Source: Acidimicrobiia bacterium
GTDB taxonomy: Bacteria > Actinomycetota > Acidimicrobiia > Acidimicrobiales > Bin134
NCBI GenBank assembly: GCA_009843865.1
Contig: VYCQ01000032.1
Span: 41,891 to 97,660, forward strand
DNA length: 55,770 nucleotides
Reading direction: 5' to 3'
Made by a program: the position numbers and the translations under genes. Under the pieces are notes generated by a model. That model was not told the DNA's origin, made no database searches, and saw only the letters and a program-made list of their open reading frames with translations. Positions 34,330-43,340 of this stretch are shown here, piece after piece. Within the stretch, counting starts at the first letter, position 1, and each line of letters begins with the position of its first letter.

Positions 34330-34352
34330 TGAGATCAGTACTAATGAGATCA
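34325..34352 (+). repeat. Perfect 13-bp direct repeat over the lpd stop codon
   Basis: ACTAATGAGATCA occurs at 34325-34337 and 34340-34352, a period of 15 bp. The first copy contains the lpd TAA. A third partial echo (GTGAGATG) follows. Confidence 0.6.
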
Positions 34353-34392
34353 TTGGTGAGATGTCGCAAAATTAGAACAAAGGCGATAGCGC

Positions 34393-35739
34393 ATGTCTGA
34401 AGTCAAGATGCCCCGATTAGGTGAGACCGTGGTGGAGGGCACGATTACCCAGTGGTTTAAACAGGTGGGTGATCCTGTTGCTCTAGATGAGCCTTTGTTT
34501 GAAGTATCCACCGATAAGGTGGACTCTGAAGTGCCATCGCCCATGGCTGGTGTGCTCACCGAGATAGTGGCAAGTGAAGGCGAAACGGTGGAAGTAGGCG
34601 CAGTAATTGCAATTGTTGGTGCAAGCGATATACAGACGACCTCAGATGATGCATTATCTGAGCTCGAAATATTACCAGACCCTGCATCTATATCTTTAGC
34701 AGAGCCCGACCCTGAAACACCACCAGCCCCGTCGCCTTCGTCAGCGGCCCGAGTACCGTCTGCGGTTGTGGCCGATGGGTTGGTTTTGTCGCCGGTTGTT
34801 CGTCGGCTTATTACCGAGAACCACTTAGATCCTTCGCAAATTGCTGGTAGTGGTAGAGGGGGCCGGATTACCCGTGCTGACGTGGAGGCTTATGTTGCTC
34901 AGAATCGCTTCGCTATTACTTCTATGGATTTAGCGTCTAGCGCTACTGTGTCTAGCACCTCAGACAGCGGTACTAACAACGTTGGGGTAAGCCCCACTCC
35001 TGGTCAAGGCTCACCAATGGGGGAGCGTGAAACGCTTGTGCCGCTTACCAACATCCGTCGTATCACCGGTGAGCACATGGTGCGTTCTAAAGCGGTTTCG
35101 CCTCATGTTTTGACCGCTGTGGAGGTGGATTTTGAAGGTGTGGAGAAGGTTCGTAGTGCTCATCGTGGCAGCTTTAAGGCTCAGTACGGCTTCAGCCTCA
35201 CCTATCTGCCGTTTATTGCTAGAGCAGTATGTGATGCCATCGCTAGCTATCCCCATATTAATGCTTCAGTTGGTGAGGGTGATCTGGTAGTTCACAATTA
35301 CGTGAACTTGGCTATCGCTGTAGACCTAGATTTTAAAGGTCTTTTAGCACCGGTGATTGCCAATGCCAACCGTAAGCGCTTGGCGCCCATTGCTGAGGAG
35401 ATAGTTGATTTGTCGCGGCGAGCTCGAGCTAAGCATCTCAACGCAGATGAGCTCTCTGGGGGCACCTTCACCATCACAAATCCTGGACAGTGGGGTACCT
35501 TGATGCAGTTCCCTATCATTAATCAGCCTCAGGTAGCTATTTTGTCTACTGATGGCGTTCGTCGTCGTCCTGTGGTGGTGACTGCCCGCGATGGCAGCGA
35601 GGCCATAGCCGTGCATTCGGTGGGGGTGCTGGCTTTGGCTTGGGATCATCGGGCGTTTGACGGGGCTTATGTGGCTGCGTTTTTGGATCATCTGCGTCAA
35701 ATCATTGAGACTCGCGATTGGCAAGCCGAGATTGCTTGA
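34393..35739 (+). CDS. 2-oxo acid dehydrogenase E2, dihydrolipoamide acyltransferase
   Basis: A 448-residue E2. A single lipoyl domain (about 1-77) has the modified Lys in STDKVDSEV. A Ser/Pro/Asp-rich linker follows. The subunit-binding domain holds SPVVRRLITENHLDPSQIAGSGRGGRITRADV. The catalytic domain ends with DHRAFDG, the active-site HRxxDG motif. Whether it is the succinyl-, acetyl- or branched-chain enzyme cannot be decided here because no E1 gene is nearby. It is flanked by lpd and the lipoate synthesis fusion that would modify it. Confidence 0.92.
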   Translation: MSEVKMPRLGETVVEGTITQWFKQVGDPVALDEPLFEVSTDKVDSEVPSPMAGVLTEIVASEGETVEVGAVIAIVGASDIQTTSDDALSELEILPDPASISLAEPDPETPPAPSPSSAARVPSAVVADGLVLSPVVRRLITENHLDPSQIAGSGRGGRITRADVEAYVAQNRFAITSMDLASSATVSSTSDSGTNNVGVSPTPGQGSPMGERETLVPLTNIRRITGEHMVRSKAVSPHVLTAVEVDFEGVEKVRSAHRGSFKAQYGFSLTYLPFIARAVCDAIASYPHINASVGEGDLVVHNYVNLAIAVDLDFKGLLAPVIANANRKRLAPIAEEIVDLSRRARAKHLNADELSGGTFTITNPGQWGTLMQFPIINQPQVAILSTDGVRRRPVVVTARDGSEAIAVHSVGVLALAWDHRAFDGAYVAAFLDHLRQIIETRDWQAEIA

Positions 35740-35758
35740 TTTGCGATCTGTAGACACC

Positions 35759-37366
35759 ATGTCATCGCCCCGCAGCCCGCTGCGGGTGCGCTGGCTGGGC
35801 AGGGTGTCATATGACGATGCTCACGCATTGCAGAAGGCTTTGTTTCAACATCACGACAACTACCTGCTGTTGTTAGAACACCCTCATGTGTTTACGTTGG
35901 GCGTGCGTGCAGACCAAAGCAACATCTTGGTTGATCCTCACGAGGTGGGTGCCGACGTGGTGCATGCTGATCGTGGTGGAGATGTCACATACCATGGCCC
36001 TGGGCAGTTAGTGGGCTACCCGATCTTAAATGTGGCAGGCAAAAGAGGTGGGGGCATGGCTGACACCGTTGCGTATGTGCATTCGGTAGAGCAGCTTCTC
36101 ATAGATGTCCTGAGGGATTTGGGCTTAGATGGTTCCTCGCATGTCCGCTGCGGTCGTTTGGGCGATTATCCGGGGGTGTGGGTGGATCCTGAGGGAGATA
36201 ATCCCCGCAAGATCGCTGCTGTCGGAGTGAAGTTGGCACGCACTCGTTCTATGCATGGGTTTGCGTTGAACGTGGACTGTGACTTGCAATGGTTTGAGCG
36301 GATAGTGCCTTGTGGAATTTCCGACAAAGCGGTTACTTCTTTGGCTGCTGAGGGCGTGAAGGTAGCGATGTCTGAAGTTGTGGATGCTATTGTCGCTCGG
36401 TCAGCTGAGCGCTGGGGTAGCTTAGCAGTTGACCGAGCTGAAGTGGTTGCGCAGCGGGTGGCGCATACGCCGGTGAGCATCAGCCTTAGTGATCGCAAAC
36501 CTGAGTGGATGCGGGTGGGGTTGCACACAGGCCCGGACTTTCGGCGAGTGCGTTCACTGCTTCGCAAAAAAGAGCTGATGACGGTTTGTGAGGAGGCTGG
36601 TTGCCCCAACATCTATGAGTGTTGGAATGAGGGCACAGCTACTTTTATGATTAACGGTACACGCTGCACTCGGGCCTGTGCCTTTTGCCAAGTAGATACA
36701 CGTCGTCCCTTGCCGGTTGACGATCAGGAGCCTGAGCGTTTAGCCGATGCTGTACAAGCCATGGGTTTGGAACATGTGGTCATCACAGCGGTGGCTCGTG
36801 ACGACCTGCCCGATGGAGGTGCTGCTGGCTTTGCGGCTGCCATCGCAGCGTTGCGGAACCGACAGGCAATTCCGCAGGACAACCTACGAATCGAGGTGCT
36901 CATCCCTGACTGCAAAGGTGACCCAGAGGCGCTTGCAACTATCTTTGCGGCACGGCCCGATGTGTTGAACCATAACTTGGAAACGGTGGCTCGCTTGCAG
37001 CGCACGGTACGGCCCTCGGCTAGTTACGCTCGCAGCTTGGCAGTTTTGGCTAGGGCCAAGGCCTCAGGGCTTATCACGAAGTCTTCGATCATTGTGGGCA
37101 TGGGAGAAAGTGACGAGGAGGTTGTGCAAGCCATGGCCGATTTAGCTGCTGTGGGTACCGACATTGTGACCTTGGGACAATACTTGCGCCCCTCAGCACA
37201 ACATCTGCCAGTAGCTCGTTGGGTGTTGCCCAACACCTTTGCTCGTTTTAGGCATGAGGGTCGCTTACTTGGTATTGCTCATGTGGAGGCCAGCCCGTTA
37301 ACCCGTAGCTCACACCACGCTCAACAGGCTTATGCGGGTGTGCTGGCAGAGGTAATCAGCGCGTGA
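35759..37366 (+). CDS. Octanoyltransferase-lipoyl synthase fusion (LipB-LipA)
   Basis: One continuous 535-residue frame holds two enzymes that are normally separate. Residues 1-225 are LipB: RGGDVTYHGPGQL (His79), Lys151 in KIAAVGVK and catalytic Cys185 in IVPCGISD. Residues about 245-535 are LipA: auxiliary-cluster Cys277, Cys282 and Cys288, radical-SAM CTRACAFC (Cys303, 307, 310) and the C-terminal RSSHHA with the ligand Ser. The protein should transfer octanoate to lipoyl domains and then insert sulfur at C6 and C8. An internal in-frame GTG before the LipA part exists but has no ribosome binding site. The ATG at 35759 is 19 bp after the E2 stop. Confidence 0.9.
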   Translation: MSSPRSPLRVRWLGRVSYDDAHALQKALFQHHDNYLLLLEHPHVFTLGVRADQSNILVDPHEVGADVVHADRGGDVTYHGPGQLVGYPILNVAGKRGGGMADTVAYVHSVEQLLIDVLRDLGLDGSSHVRCGRLGDYPGVWVDPEGDNPRKIAAVGVKLARTRSMHGFALNVDCDLQWFERIVPCGISDKAVTSLAAEGVKVAMSEVVDAIVARSAERWGSLAVDRAEVVAQRVAHTPVSISLSDRKPEWMRVGLHTGPDFRRVRSLLRKKELMTVCEEAGCPNIYECWNEGTATFMINGTRCTRACAFCQVDTRRPLPVDDQEPERLADAVQAMGLEHVVITAVARDDLPDGGAAGFAAAIAALRNRQAIPQDNLRIEVLIPDCKGDPEALATIFAARPDVLNHNLETVARLQRTVRPSASYARSLAVLARAKASGLITKSSIIVGMGESDEEVVQAMADLAAVGTDIVTLGQYLRPSAQHLPVARWVLPNTFARFRHEGRLLGIAHVEASPLTRSSHHAQQAYAGVLAEVISA

Positions 37367-37400
37367 AGCAGACCAGGTAACCTGCTAGGCCATTTTTTGT

Positions 37401-37419
37401 ATCAGGTGCAACATCAGGT
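37401..37419 (+). repeat. Short direct repeat upstream of the Mrp operon
   Basis: ATCAGGT occurs at 37401-37407 and 37413-37419, a period of 12 bp, in the 71-bp spacer after the LipB-LipA gene. No strong terminator was seen. Confidence 0.35.
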
Positions 37420-37437
37420 TAGGGAGCACTGAGCAGC

Positions 37438-39765
37438 ATGGTTTGGGTATTGTTTGTAGCCCATCTGCTAGCTATTCCTGTTGTGGTGTTGGCTGGACGG
37501 CGCTCTATGCAAGCAGGGTTGGTGGCTGGCGCGCTTGCTCCTTTGGTTACCTCGGTTTGGGCTAGTGTTGAATTAGTAGCAGGGGGTGATCCCGTTACCG
37601 CCGAGCTGGTTTGGGTGGACGGGTTGGATGTGGCGATAGCTTTGCGGGCTGACGCTTTGGGGTTGTTGATGACCTTGTTGGTGTCAGGGATGGGGGCCTT
37701 AGTGATGGTGTATGCCTGTGGGTACTTCAGCGCTGATGCTGTTGGTGGTACACGTTTTCCGGCCACCCTGCTGGCTTTTTCTACCTCTATGTTGGGCTTG
37801 GTTTGGGCTGACTCTATTTGGACGTTGTTTATCTTTTGGGAGTTGACATCGGTTACCTCGTTCTTGCTGGTGGGCCACAAGCATGTAGATTCTGCGGTGC
37901 GGATGGCAGCCCGCCGCGCGTTGGTGATCACAGCAGGTGGGGGCTTGGTCTTGCTAGCAGGGCTAATTATGCTGGCTGAGCAGGCAGGGTCGCCGAGCCT
38001 CACTGCGATAGTCCCAATTGCTGGTACTCAAGCGACAGCAGCCGCGGTGCTGTTGCTTATTGGAGCTGCCACCAAATCAGCACAGATCCCATTTCATGTG
38101 TGGTTGCCGGGTGCTATGGCAGCACCTACTCCGGTAAGCGCCTACCTGCACTCAGCAGCCATGGTGAAGGCAGGGATTTTGCTGGTGGCGGTGTTGGGTC
38201 CGGCTTTTGGCGATGTGGCAACTTGGAAGTGGCTGGGCATTGCTTTGGGATCAGCCTCGGTGATTTGGGGAGCGGTGGGTGCCTTGCGTCACTGCGATGC
38301 TAAGTTGATTTTAGCGTGGGGCACTGTTTCGCAGCTTGGCTTGATGCTCACGCTGTTGGCGGTGGGTACTCCCAAGGCCATTTTTGCGGCCATCGCACTG
38401 CTTTTTAGCCATGCTCTTTTCAAAGCAGCCTTATTTTTGGTTGTGGGTGAGGTGGATGTGCGTACAGGCACGCGTGATATCACCCAACTTGGCGGTTTGG
38501 CTCGCTCTATGCCGGTGGCTTTTGCCGTGGCGCTTTTGGCGGGTGCTTCTATGGTGGGTCTGCCACCTCTTGTAGGCTTCACAGCCAAGGAGGCCGCCAT
38601 AGAAGCGGTGCTTAAGCTGTCGGGTACAGCTCAAGCATTGGTGGGTGTGGCGATCATCGGGGGGTCTGTACTTACCGTGGCTTATACCGTTCGCTTGCTG
38701 CACGGTGTGTTCGGTCCGGGGCCAGCTACCTCAGTAGACACAGCCACTTCAGCAGACACATCAATAAACACCTCGGTCAAAACATCAGCAAATACTTCTA
38801 GTGCCTTAGCGCCTCGCAAATTGTTGATGGAGCTACCAGCTTTGCTGCTTGGTATGGCCGGGGTGGCGGGCTACGCCGCCATCGGGGTGGTGAACCACAT
38901 AGTTGGTACTGCGGCAAGCGAACTAAACCGCAAAGCTGCTGTGTATGAACTCATTATGTGGCCTGGTTTGAAGGCAGCTTTTGTGATTTCTGTGCTGGTT
39001 GTGATTGCTGGCGCATTGCTGGGTGCTCTTTTAGTATTGCGGGGGCCTAGGCGAATACCGTCGTCGGTAGGGGCCAATACAGTAGACGGCATAGTTGACG
39101 GCGTGATCGCCAACTCTCCCCGCCTGATTGCTGCAATACAGCACGGCTCCTTGCCTGTGTATTTGGCTGTGATGGCAGCAGTAGCGGTTTTAGCTGCCGC
39201 CGTTTTGAGCAGCGACTTTGCTAGCGGACATTTGGTTTGGTGGGATCATCCCATTCAAGGGGCGTTGGCTCTGACGGTGGTGGTTGCAGCTTTGGCAGCA
39301 GCCTTTGTGGGTTCGCGCCTTGGCGCGGCTTTAGCCCTAGGGTCGGTTGGTTTCGGGGTGACCGGCCTGTTTTTGGTACACGGAGCACCCGATCTGGCGT
39401 TGACACAGCTCTTGGTGGAAACCGTGGTGGTGGTGGGCTTTGTGCTGGGGCTAGGTCATTTGGCTAGGCGCTTCCCGCCAATTCGAGGATCCTGGCGCTC
39501 GGTGCGAATGACGGTTGCTGCCGCTGGAGGGTTAGCCGTAACCGCAGCGCTGGCAGCAGCCGGGGCTAATCCCACAGATCGTGCGCCGACAGAGGCTTTA
39601 GTTGCTGGTGCCGTTGATGAGGGCGGTGGTAACAACGTGGTGAACGTCATACTTACTGACATCAGAGCCTTGGACACCCTTGGCGAGGTGGTGGTTTTGG
39701 CCACGGTAGCGATCGGTATTCTGGCTTTGGCCAGGGTTCGTAGCTATGGAGCATCGCAGGCATGA
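37438..39765 (+). CDS. mnhA: Mrp Na+/H+ antiporter subunit A
   Basis: A 775-residue membrane protein. The NuoL-like core (about 1-430) has FWELTSVTSFLLVGH, KSAQIPFHVWLPGAM, APTPVSAYLHSAAMVKAG and FSHALFKAALFLVVGEV. A Thr/Ser-rich loop (about 432-460) is followed by a C-terminal part with FLVHGAPDLALTQLLVETVVV and NNVVNVILTDIRALDTLGEV, typical of the MrpA fusion to MrpB-like domains. It is the largest subunit of the multi-subunit cation/proton antiporter and leads its operon. Confidence 0.94.
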   Translation: MVWVLFVAHLLAIPVVVLAGRRSMQAGLVAGALAPLVTSVWASVELVAGGDPVTAELVWVDGLDVAIALRADALGLLMTLLVSGMGALVMVYACGYFSADAVGGTRFPATLLAFSTSMLGLVWADSIWTLFIFWELTSVTSFLLVGHKHVDSAVRMAARRALVITAGGGLVLLAGLIMLAEQAGSPSLTAIVPIAGTQATAAAVLLLIGAATKSAQIPFHVWLPGAMAAPTPVSAYLHSAAMVKAGILLVAVLGPAFGDVATWKWLGIALGSASVIWGAVGALRHCDAKLILAWGTVSQLGLMLTLLAVGTPKAIFAAIALLFSHALFKAALFLVVGEVDVRTGTRDITQLGGLARSMPVAFAVALLAGASMVGLPPLVGFTAKEAAIEAVLKLSGTAQALVGVAIIGGSVLTVAYTVRLLHGVFGPGPATSVDTATSADTSINTSVKTSANTSSALAPRKLLMELPALLLGMAGVAGYAAIGVVNHIVGTAASELNRKAAVYELIMWPGLKAAFVISVLVVIAGALLGALLVLRGPRRIPSSVGANTVDGIVDGVIANSPRLIAAIQHGSLPVYLAVMAAVAVLAAAVLSSDFASGHLVWWDHPIQGALALTVVVAALAAAFVGSRLGAALALGSVGFGVTGLFLVHGAPDLALTQLLVETVVVVGFVLGLGHLARRFPPIRGSWRSVRMTVAAAGGLAVTAALAAAGANPTDRAPTEALVAGAVDEGGGNNVVNVILTDIRALDTLGEVVVLATVAIGILALARVRSYGASQA

Positions 39766-40238
39766 AGCCTCATCAGGCACCGGTGATCGCGCGGGGCATA
39801 CGCGTGGTTAGTCCGCTGGCGATTGTGGTTGGGGTGTATTTGCTGTTTGCTGGACACAACTCTCCGGGTGGAGGCTTTACCGCTGGGCTGGTGTTTGGTG
39901 CTGTGGTCGTACTGCGCACCATCGCTGGGTTACATCGTCCTAGACGTACCATTGCATTGATCGCGTGTGGTGCGCTGCTGATGGCCGTAATCAGTCTGTT
40001 ACCGCTTGTGTGGGGTGGCACGTTGTTGGATCAGCAAGTAGTCACTTTTGATCTGCTTATTTTAGGTACGGTCAAGACCGGCACAGCTTTGCCGTTTGAT
40101 ATCGGCGTAAGCATGATTGTGGTGGGGTTGGTGGCGGCTATCATTAATGGTTTTTCAGCTATGCCCCTTGATGAGGTGCCACAACGCGAACCTCATCGGA
40201 TGACAGCAGCTCATACAAAACAAAGCGGTGTCACATGA
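39762..40238 (+). CDS. mnhB: Mrp antiporter subunit B
   Basis: A 158-residue MnhB protein with four hydrophobic segments and the typical YLLFAGHNSPGGGFTAGLVFGA and GTALPFDIGVSMIVVG motifs. The ATG overlaps the mnhA stop and its own stop overlaps mnhC. The C-terminal 20 residues are polar. Confidence 0.93.
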   Translation: MKPHQAPVIARGIRVVSPLAIVVGVYLLFAGHNSPGGGFTAGLVFGAVVVLRTIAGLHRPRRTIALIACGALLMAVISLLPLVWGGTLLDQQVVTFDLLILGTVKTGTALPFDIGVSMIVVGLVAAIINGFSAMPLDEVPQREPHRMTAAHTKQSGVT

Positions 40239-40705
40239 GCGGGGCGTTGTTGTTGGCGGTGGGCGGTCTCACTTCGGTGGGGATTTATCTGATCATGGCA
40301 CGATCATTGAGTCAGATTATCCTGGGTTTTTCTTTGTTGGGTCACGCCACGGTGCTTGGTTTTTTGGTAGCAGGTGGTGCTAGCGGGGATGCTCCAATTG
40401 CCAGTAGCGGTGCGGTGGTGGATTTGTCCAATCCATTGCCGCAAGCCTTGGCCCTTACGGCCATTGTGATCTCGTTTGGGTTGACGCTGTTTTTGTTGGC
40501 TTTAGCGGTCAGGCAACAACAACTAACCAGAGACGATCTAGTTGAAGATGACCTAGAAGATCAGCGTGTTGCCCTTGGTGCTCCCACCGAAGAGCCCCAA
40601 GATGTTATGGCTGACTTGGCTGGGCTAGAGCCACAAGCTCCAGTTAGGCCCATTTTGGAGAACGCTGTTTTGGTGACGGGAAATAGCTCAGAGAGCGTTT
40701 CATGA
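40235..40705 (+). CDS. mnhC: Mrp antiporter subunit C
   Basis: A 156-residue NuoK-like subunit with three membrane helices, GIYLIMARSLSQIILGFSLLGH and DPLPQALALTAIVIS-like sequence (here NPLPQALALTAIVISFG). A cytoplasmic acidic tail of about 50 residues is longer than usual. It overlaps both neighbours by 4 bp. Confidence 0.92.
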   Translation: MSGALLLAVGGLTSVGIYLIMARSLSQIILGFSLLGHATVLGFLVAGGASGDAPIASSGAVVDLSNPLPQALALTAIVISFGLTLFLLALAVRQQQLTRDDLVEDDLEDQRVALGAPTEEPQDVMADLAGLEPQAPVRPILENAVLVTGNSSESVS

Positions 40706-42183
40706 GCGCCTTGGTGGTGATGCCTATTTTTGCGCCGTTTGTGGCCGCAGTAGGAGGGTTGTTGTGGAGGGGCAATACTGTGGTTCGCGATACCATAGTC
40801 ATCGTCGGGTTAGCGGTGGCCATGGTCTGTTCGTTTATGGTGCTTTTGGGGGTGAACGATGGTGGTACTCATGTGGTGCTGGTGGGCGGTTGGCAGCCCG
40901 AGTTAGGAATTGTGCTGGTGGCCGATTTGTTAGCTGCTCTGATTTTGCCGGTAGCGCTGTCCATCATCTTTGTGGTGGAAATATTTGCTATTGGTCAACG
41001 GCGTGCTGTGTGGGGTGCCAACCCTGAACTAGCAGGCCCGCTGCTTTGCGTGCTCACTGTGGGGGTTTCATTAGCGTTGTTAACAGGTGACCTATTCACC
41101 TTGTTTGTAGCTTTTGAGCTGATCTTGGTGTCTAGTTATGTGCTTTTGACCAATCAAGGCCGTCGCAGTCAAATTCGTGCTGGCATGACCTATGTGGCGA
41201 TGAACTTGTTCGCCTCGGCGTTGTTCTTGTTTGGGGTGGGTTTTGTTTACGCTGCTACTGGCACCGTGAACTTGGCTTTGCTTTCTGAGCGCATCCCAGA
41301 GTTAACCGACGGAGTGCGCATTGGTATAGGTGCCTGGTTTTTTGTGGTGTTCGGCACCAAAGCCGCCGTTTTTCCTCTGTTCTCGTGGTTGCCTGATTCC
41401 TATCCGACGGCCCCCACAACCATTACAGCAGTGTTTGCTGGGCTGTTAACCAAGATTGGTATATACGCCATGATCCGCTTTCACACCTTGACTGGTATGG
41501 ATGACCTAGGGCCGATCATGTTGATAATTGCTGGCTTAACTATGGTGATAGGTGGGCTGGGAGCGCTCGCCCAGTCAGATGTGAAACGCATTTTGTCGTT
41601 TCACATCATCAGTCAGATTGGCTACATGCTCATGGGTTTAGGTCTTTTTTCTGTTGCTGGCATAGCTGGGGCAATCTTGTTCTTGATTCATAACATGCCT
41701 GTCAAAACCGTGCTTTTTTTGGTGGGAGGTTTGATCGAAAACGATCAAGGCACCAGCACCTTGGAGCGCTCGGGGGGTGTGGCTACTCGCCGACCTGTGC
41801 TGGCTGCATTGTTTGCCATTCCGGCTCTCAGCTTGGCGGGCATTCCACCGTTTTCGGGATTTGTTGCCAAGTTAGCTGTGATCGGCGCGGCCATTGCCGA
41901 AACTTCGATTCTTGTGGTCGTCGCCGCACTGCTGGCTGGTGCCCTTACGTTGTTGTCAATGGCAAAGATTTGGTTGGGCGTGTTTTGGGGGCCGCCTGCT
42001 GAGGAAATTACCCCGGTAACGGTGGATCGCCGTAATCAGAAAACCATGCTGAGCGCTACTGGGCTGGCCGTGTGCGGCACGTTGGTGATCTCGCTTTTGG
42101 CTGGCCCCTTATTTGATCTCAGCACACGAGCATCTGAAGAACTGAAGAACCCCACTGTTTATGTGCATCAGGTTTTGTCATGA
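40702..42183 (+). CDS. mnhD: Mrp antiporter subunit D
   Basis: A 493-residue NuoM/N-like proton-translocating subunit with about 14 membrane helices. Recognisable conserved parts are FVAFELILVSSYVL (helix glutamate), FGTKAAVFPLFSWLPDSYPTAP, HIISQIGYMLMGLGLF and HNMPVKTVLFLVGGLIE (helix lysine). Start and stop overlap mnhC and mnhE. Confidence 0.94.
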   Translation: MSALVVMPIFAPFVAAVGGLLWRGNTVVRDTIVIVGLAVAMVCSFMVLLGVNDGGTHVVLVGGWQPELGIVLVADLLAALILPVALSIIFVVEIFAIGQRRAVWGANPELAGPLLCVLTVGVSLALLTGDLFTLFVAFELILVSSYVLLTNQGRRSQIRAGMTYVAMNLFASALFLFGVGFVYAATGTVNLALLSERIPELTDGVRIGIGAWFFVVFGTKAAVFPLFSWLPDSYPTAPTTITAVFAGLLTKIGIYAMIRFHTLTGMDDLGPIMLIIAGLTMVIGGLGALAQSDVKRILSFHIISQIGYMLMGLGLFSVAGIAGAILFLIHNMPVKTVLFLVGGLIENDQGTSTLERSGGVATRRPVLAALFAIPALSLAGIPPFSGFVAKLAVIGAAIAETSILVVVAALLAGALTLLSMAKIWLGVFWGPPAEEITPVTVDRRNQKTMLSATGLAVCGTLVISLLAGPLFDLSTRASEELKNPTVYVHQVLS

Positions 42184-42698
42184 GAGTTGTTATGGTGCCT
42201 CGCTATATTGCTGCCATCGTGGGCCTTATCGCCATTTGGTGCGGCTTGTGGGGGGCGATATCTGTAGCCAACATAGCCTCAGGAGCAGTTGTTGCTGTGT
42301 TGTCGTGTGCTTTGGGTTTTGGCGTGCCCAGCAATCTTGGTGTGCGGGTTGTACCTCTAATGCGCTTGGGAAAGCTGGTGCTGGTGGATTTGGTGAAGTC
42401 CACCTTTCATGTTGCCGCTGAGGTGCTTACTTTGGCTGATCGCACAGTCGAATCCATCGTTGAGGTGTATGTACCTAAAGTGGGGCGCATGCACTTTTTG
42501 TTGTTGGTGGTGGCTATTACGCTTACTCCTGGCACAGCGGTAGTAGAAACCCGCGAAGAACGCGGGGTGATTTATCTGCACCTTCTGCATCACAACCGCC
42601 GAGAGGAAACCATCGCCCATGTGCAAGAACTAGTACAGTTTGCTTCGCTTGCTTTATCGCCTTTGTCTCAGCGTAGTGCTCGGCAGGTGTCTACATGA
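42180..42698 (+). CDS. mnhE: Mrp antiporter subunit E
   Basis: A 172-residue MnhE protein: two N-terminal helices, VRVVPLMRLGKLVLVDLVKSTFHVAAEV, then LLVVAITLTPGTAVVE, the family's most conserved stretch. It ends with HLLHHNRREET and a polar tail. It overlaps mnhD and mnhF by 4 bp each. Confidence 0.9.
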   Translation: MRVVMVPRYIAAIVGLIAIWCGLWGAISVANIASGAVVAVLSCALGFGVPSNLGVRVVPLMRLGKLVLVDLVKSTFHVAAEVLTLADRTVESIVEVYVPKVGRMHFLLLVVAITLTPGTAVVETREERGVIYLHLLHHNRREETIAHVQELVQFASLALSPLSQRSARQVST

Positions 42699-42970
42699 TC
42701 TCGGCTATTGCTTTTGGTTGTTTTGGTCTAGCAGGTGTTTGCGGGGTGGGTCGGCTTTTGATCGGGCCTGGATTAGCCGACAGGGTGATCGCCTTGGACG
42801 TGGTTCTGGTGTCGCTTATGGGGGCCATTACCGTGCATGCTGCTCGCAGTGGTCAGAGCATCTACTTGGTTTTGCTGGTGGTGCTAGCAATGGTGGGCTT
42901 TACCGCAACGGTGGCAGCTAGTCGTTTTGTAGAAGACGACGCTGGCATGACTCAGAGTCCAAACTCGTGA
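42695..42970 (+). CDS. mnhF: Mrp antiporter subunit F
   Basis: A 91-residue protein with three membrane helices and the MnhF motif GPGLADRVIALDVVLV. A 40-bp gap separates it from mnhG. Confidence 0.9.
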   Translation: MISAIAFGCFGLAGVCGVGRLLIGPGLADRVIALDVVLVSLMGAITVHAARSGQSIYLVLLVVLAMVGFTATVAASRFVEDDAGMTQSPNS

Positions 42971-43010
42971 ACCCTCAAACAGCCCATCCTCAAGAAACGA
43001 TCCCCAACTT

Positions 43011-43340
43011 ATGAGCGTGGTGGCTGCCATATTGATGTTGATTGGAGGTGCTATTGCGTTGTTAGCAGGTGCGGGCCTGCTACGGTTTTCAACCCCTTAT
43101 GCCCGATTTCACTCTGCGGGCAAGGCAAGCCCCATGGCATTTTTGGTGGCTGCTGCTGGTGCAGCCATGGAGCTTGGGTGGGGGGGTAGTGTTTATCTTG
43201 GCATCTCTGCGTTGGCCATGACACTTACTTTGCCTCTTGGCGTACACATGATGTTTCGTGCCGTGTATCGCACCACCAACAATAATCACCTGGTGGTAGA
43301 TCAATTAGCCGGTTCAGAGCGTTCTCAATCAGGTGATTGA
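43011..43340 (+). CDS. mnhG: Mrp antiporter subunit G
   Basis: A 109-residue protein with three membrane helices and the MnhG motif GLLRFSTPYARFHSAGKASPM. It completes the seven-subunit Mrp set. The stop overlaps the next gene's GTG start region by 8 bp. Confidence 0.9.
   Translation: MSVVAAILMLIGGAIALLAGAGLLRFSTPYARFHSAGKASPMAFLVAAAGAAMELGWGGSVYLGISALAMTLTLPLGVHMMFRAVYRTTNNNHLVVDQLAGSERSQSGD

Noticed and set aside
34325..34352. CRISPR-like array
   Set aside because: There are only two 13-bp copies with a 2-bp gap, too short and too few for repeats with spacers, and no cas genes are present.
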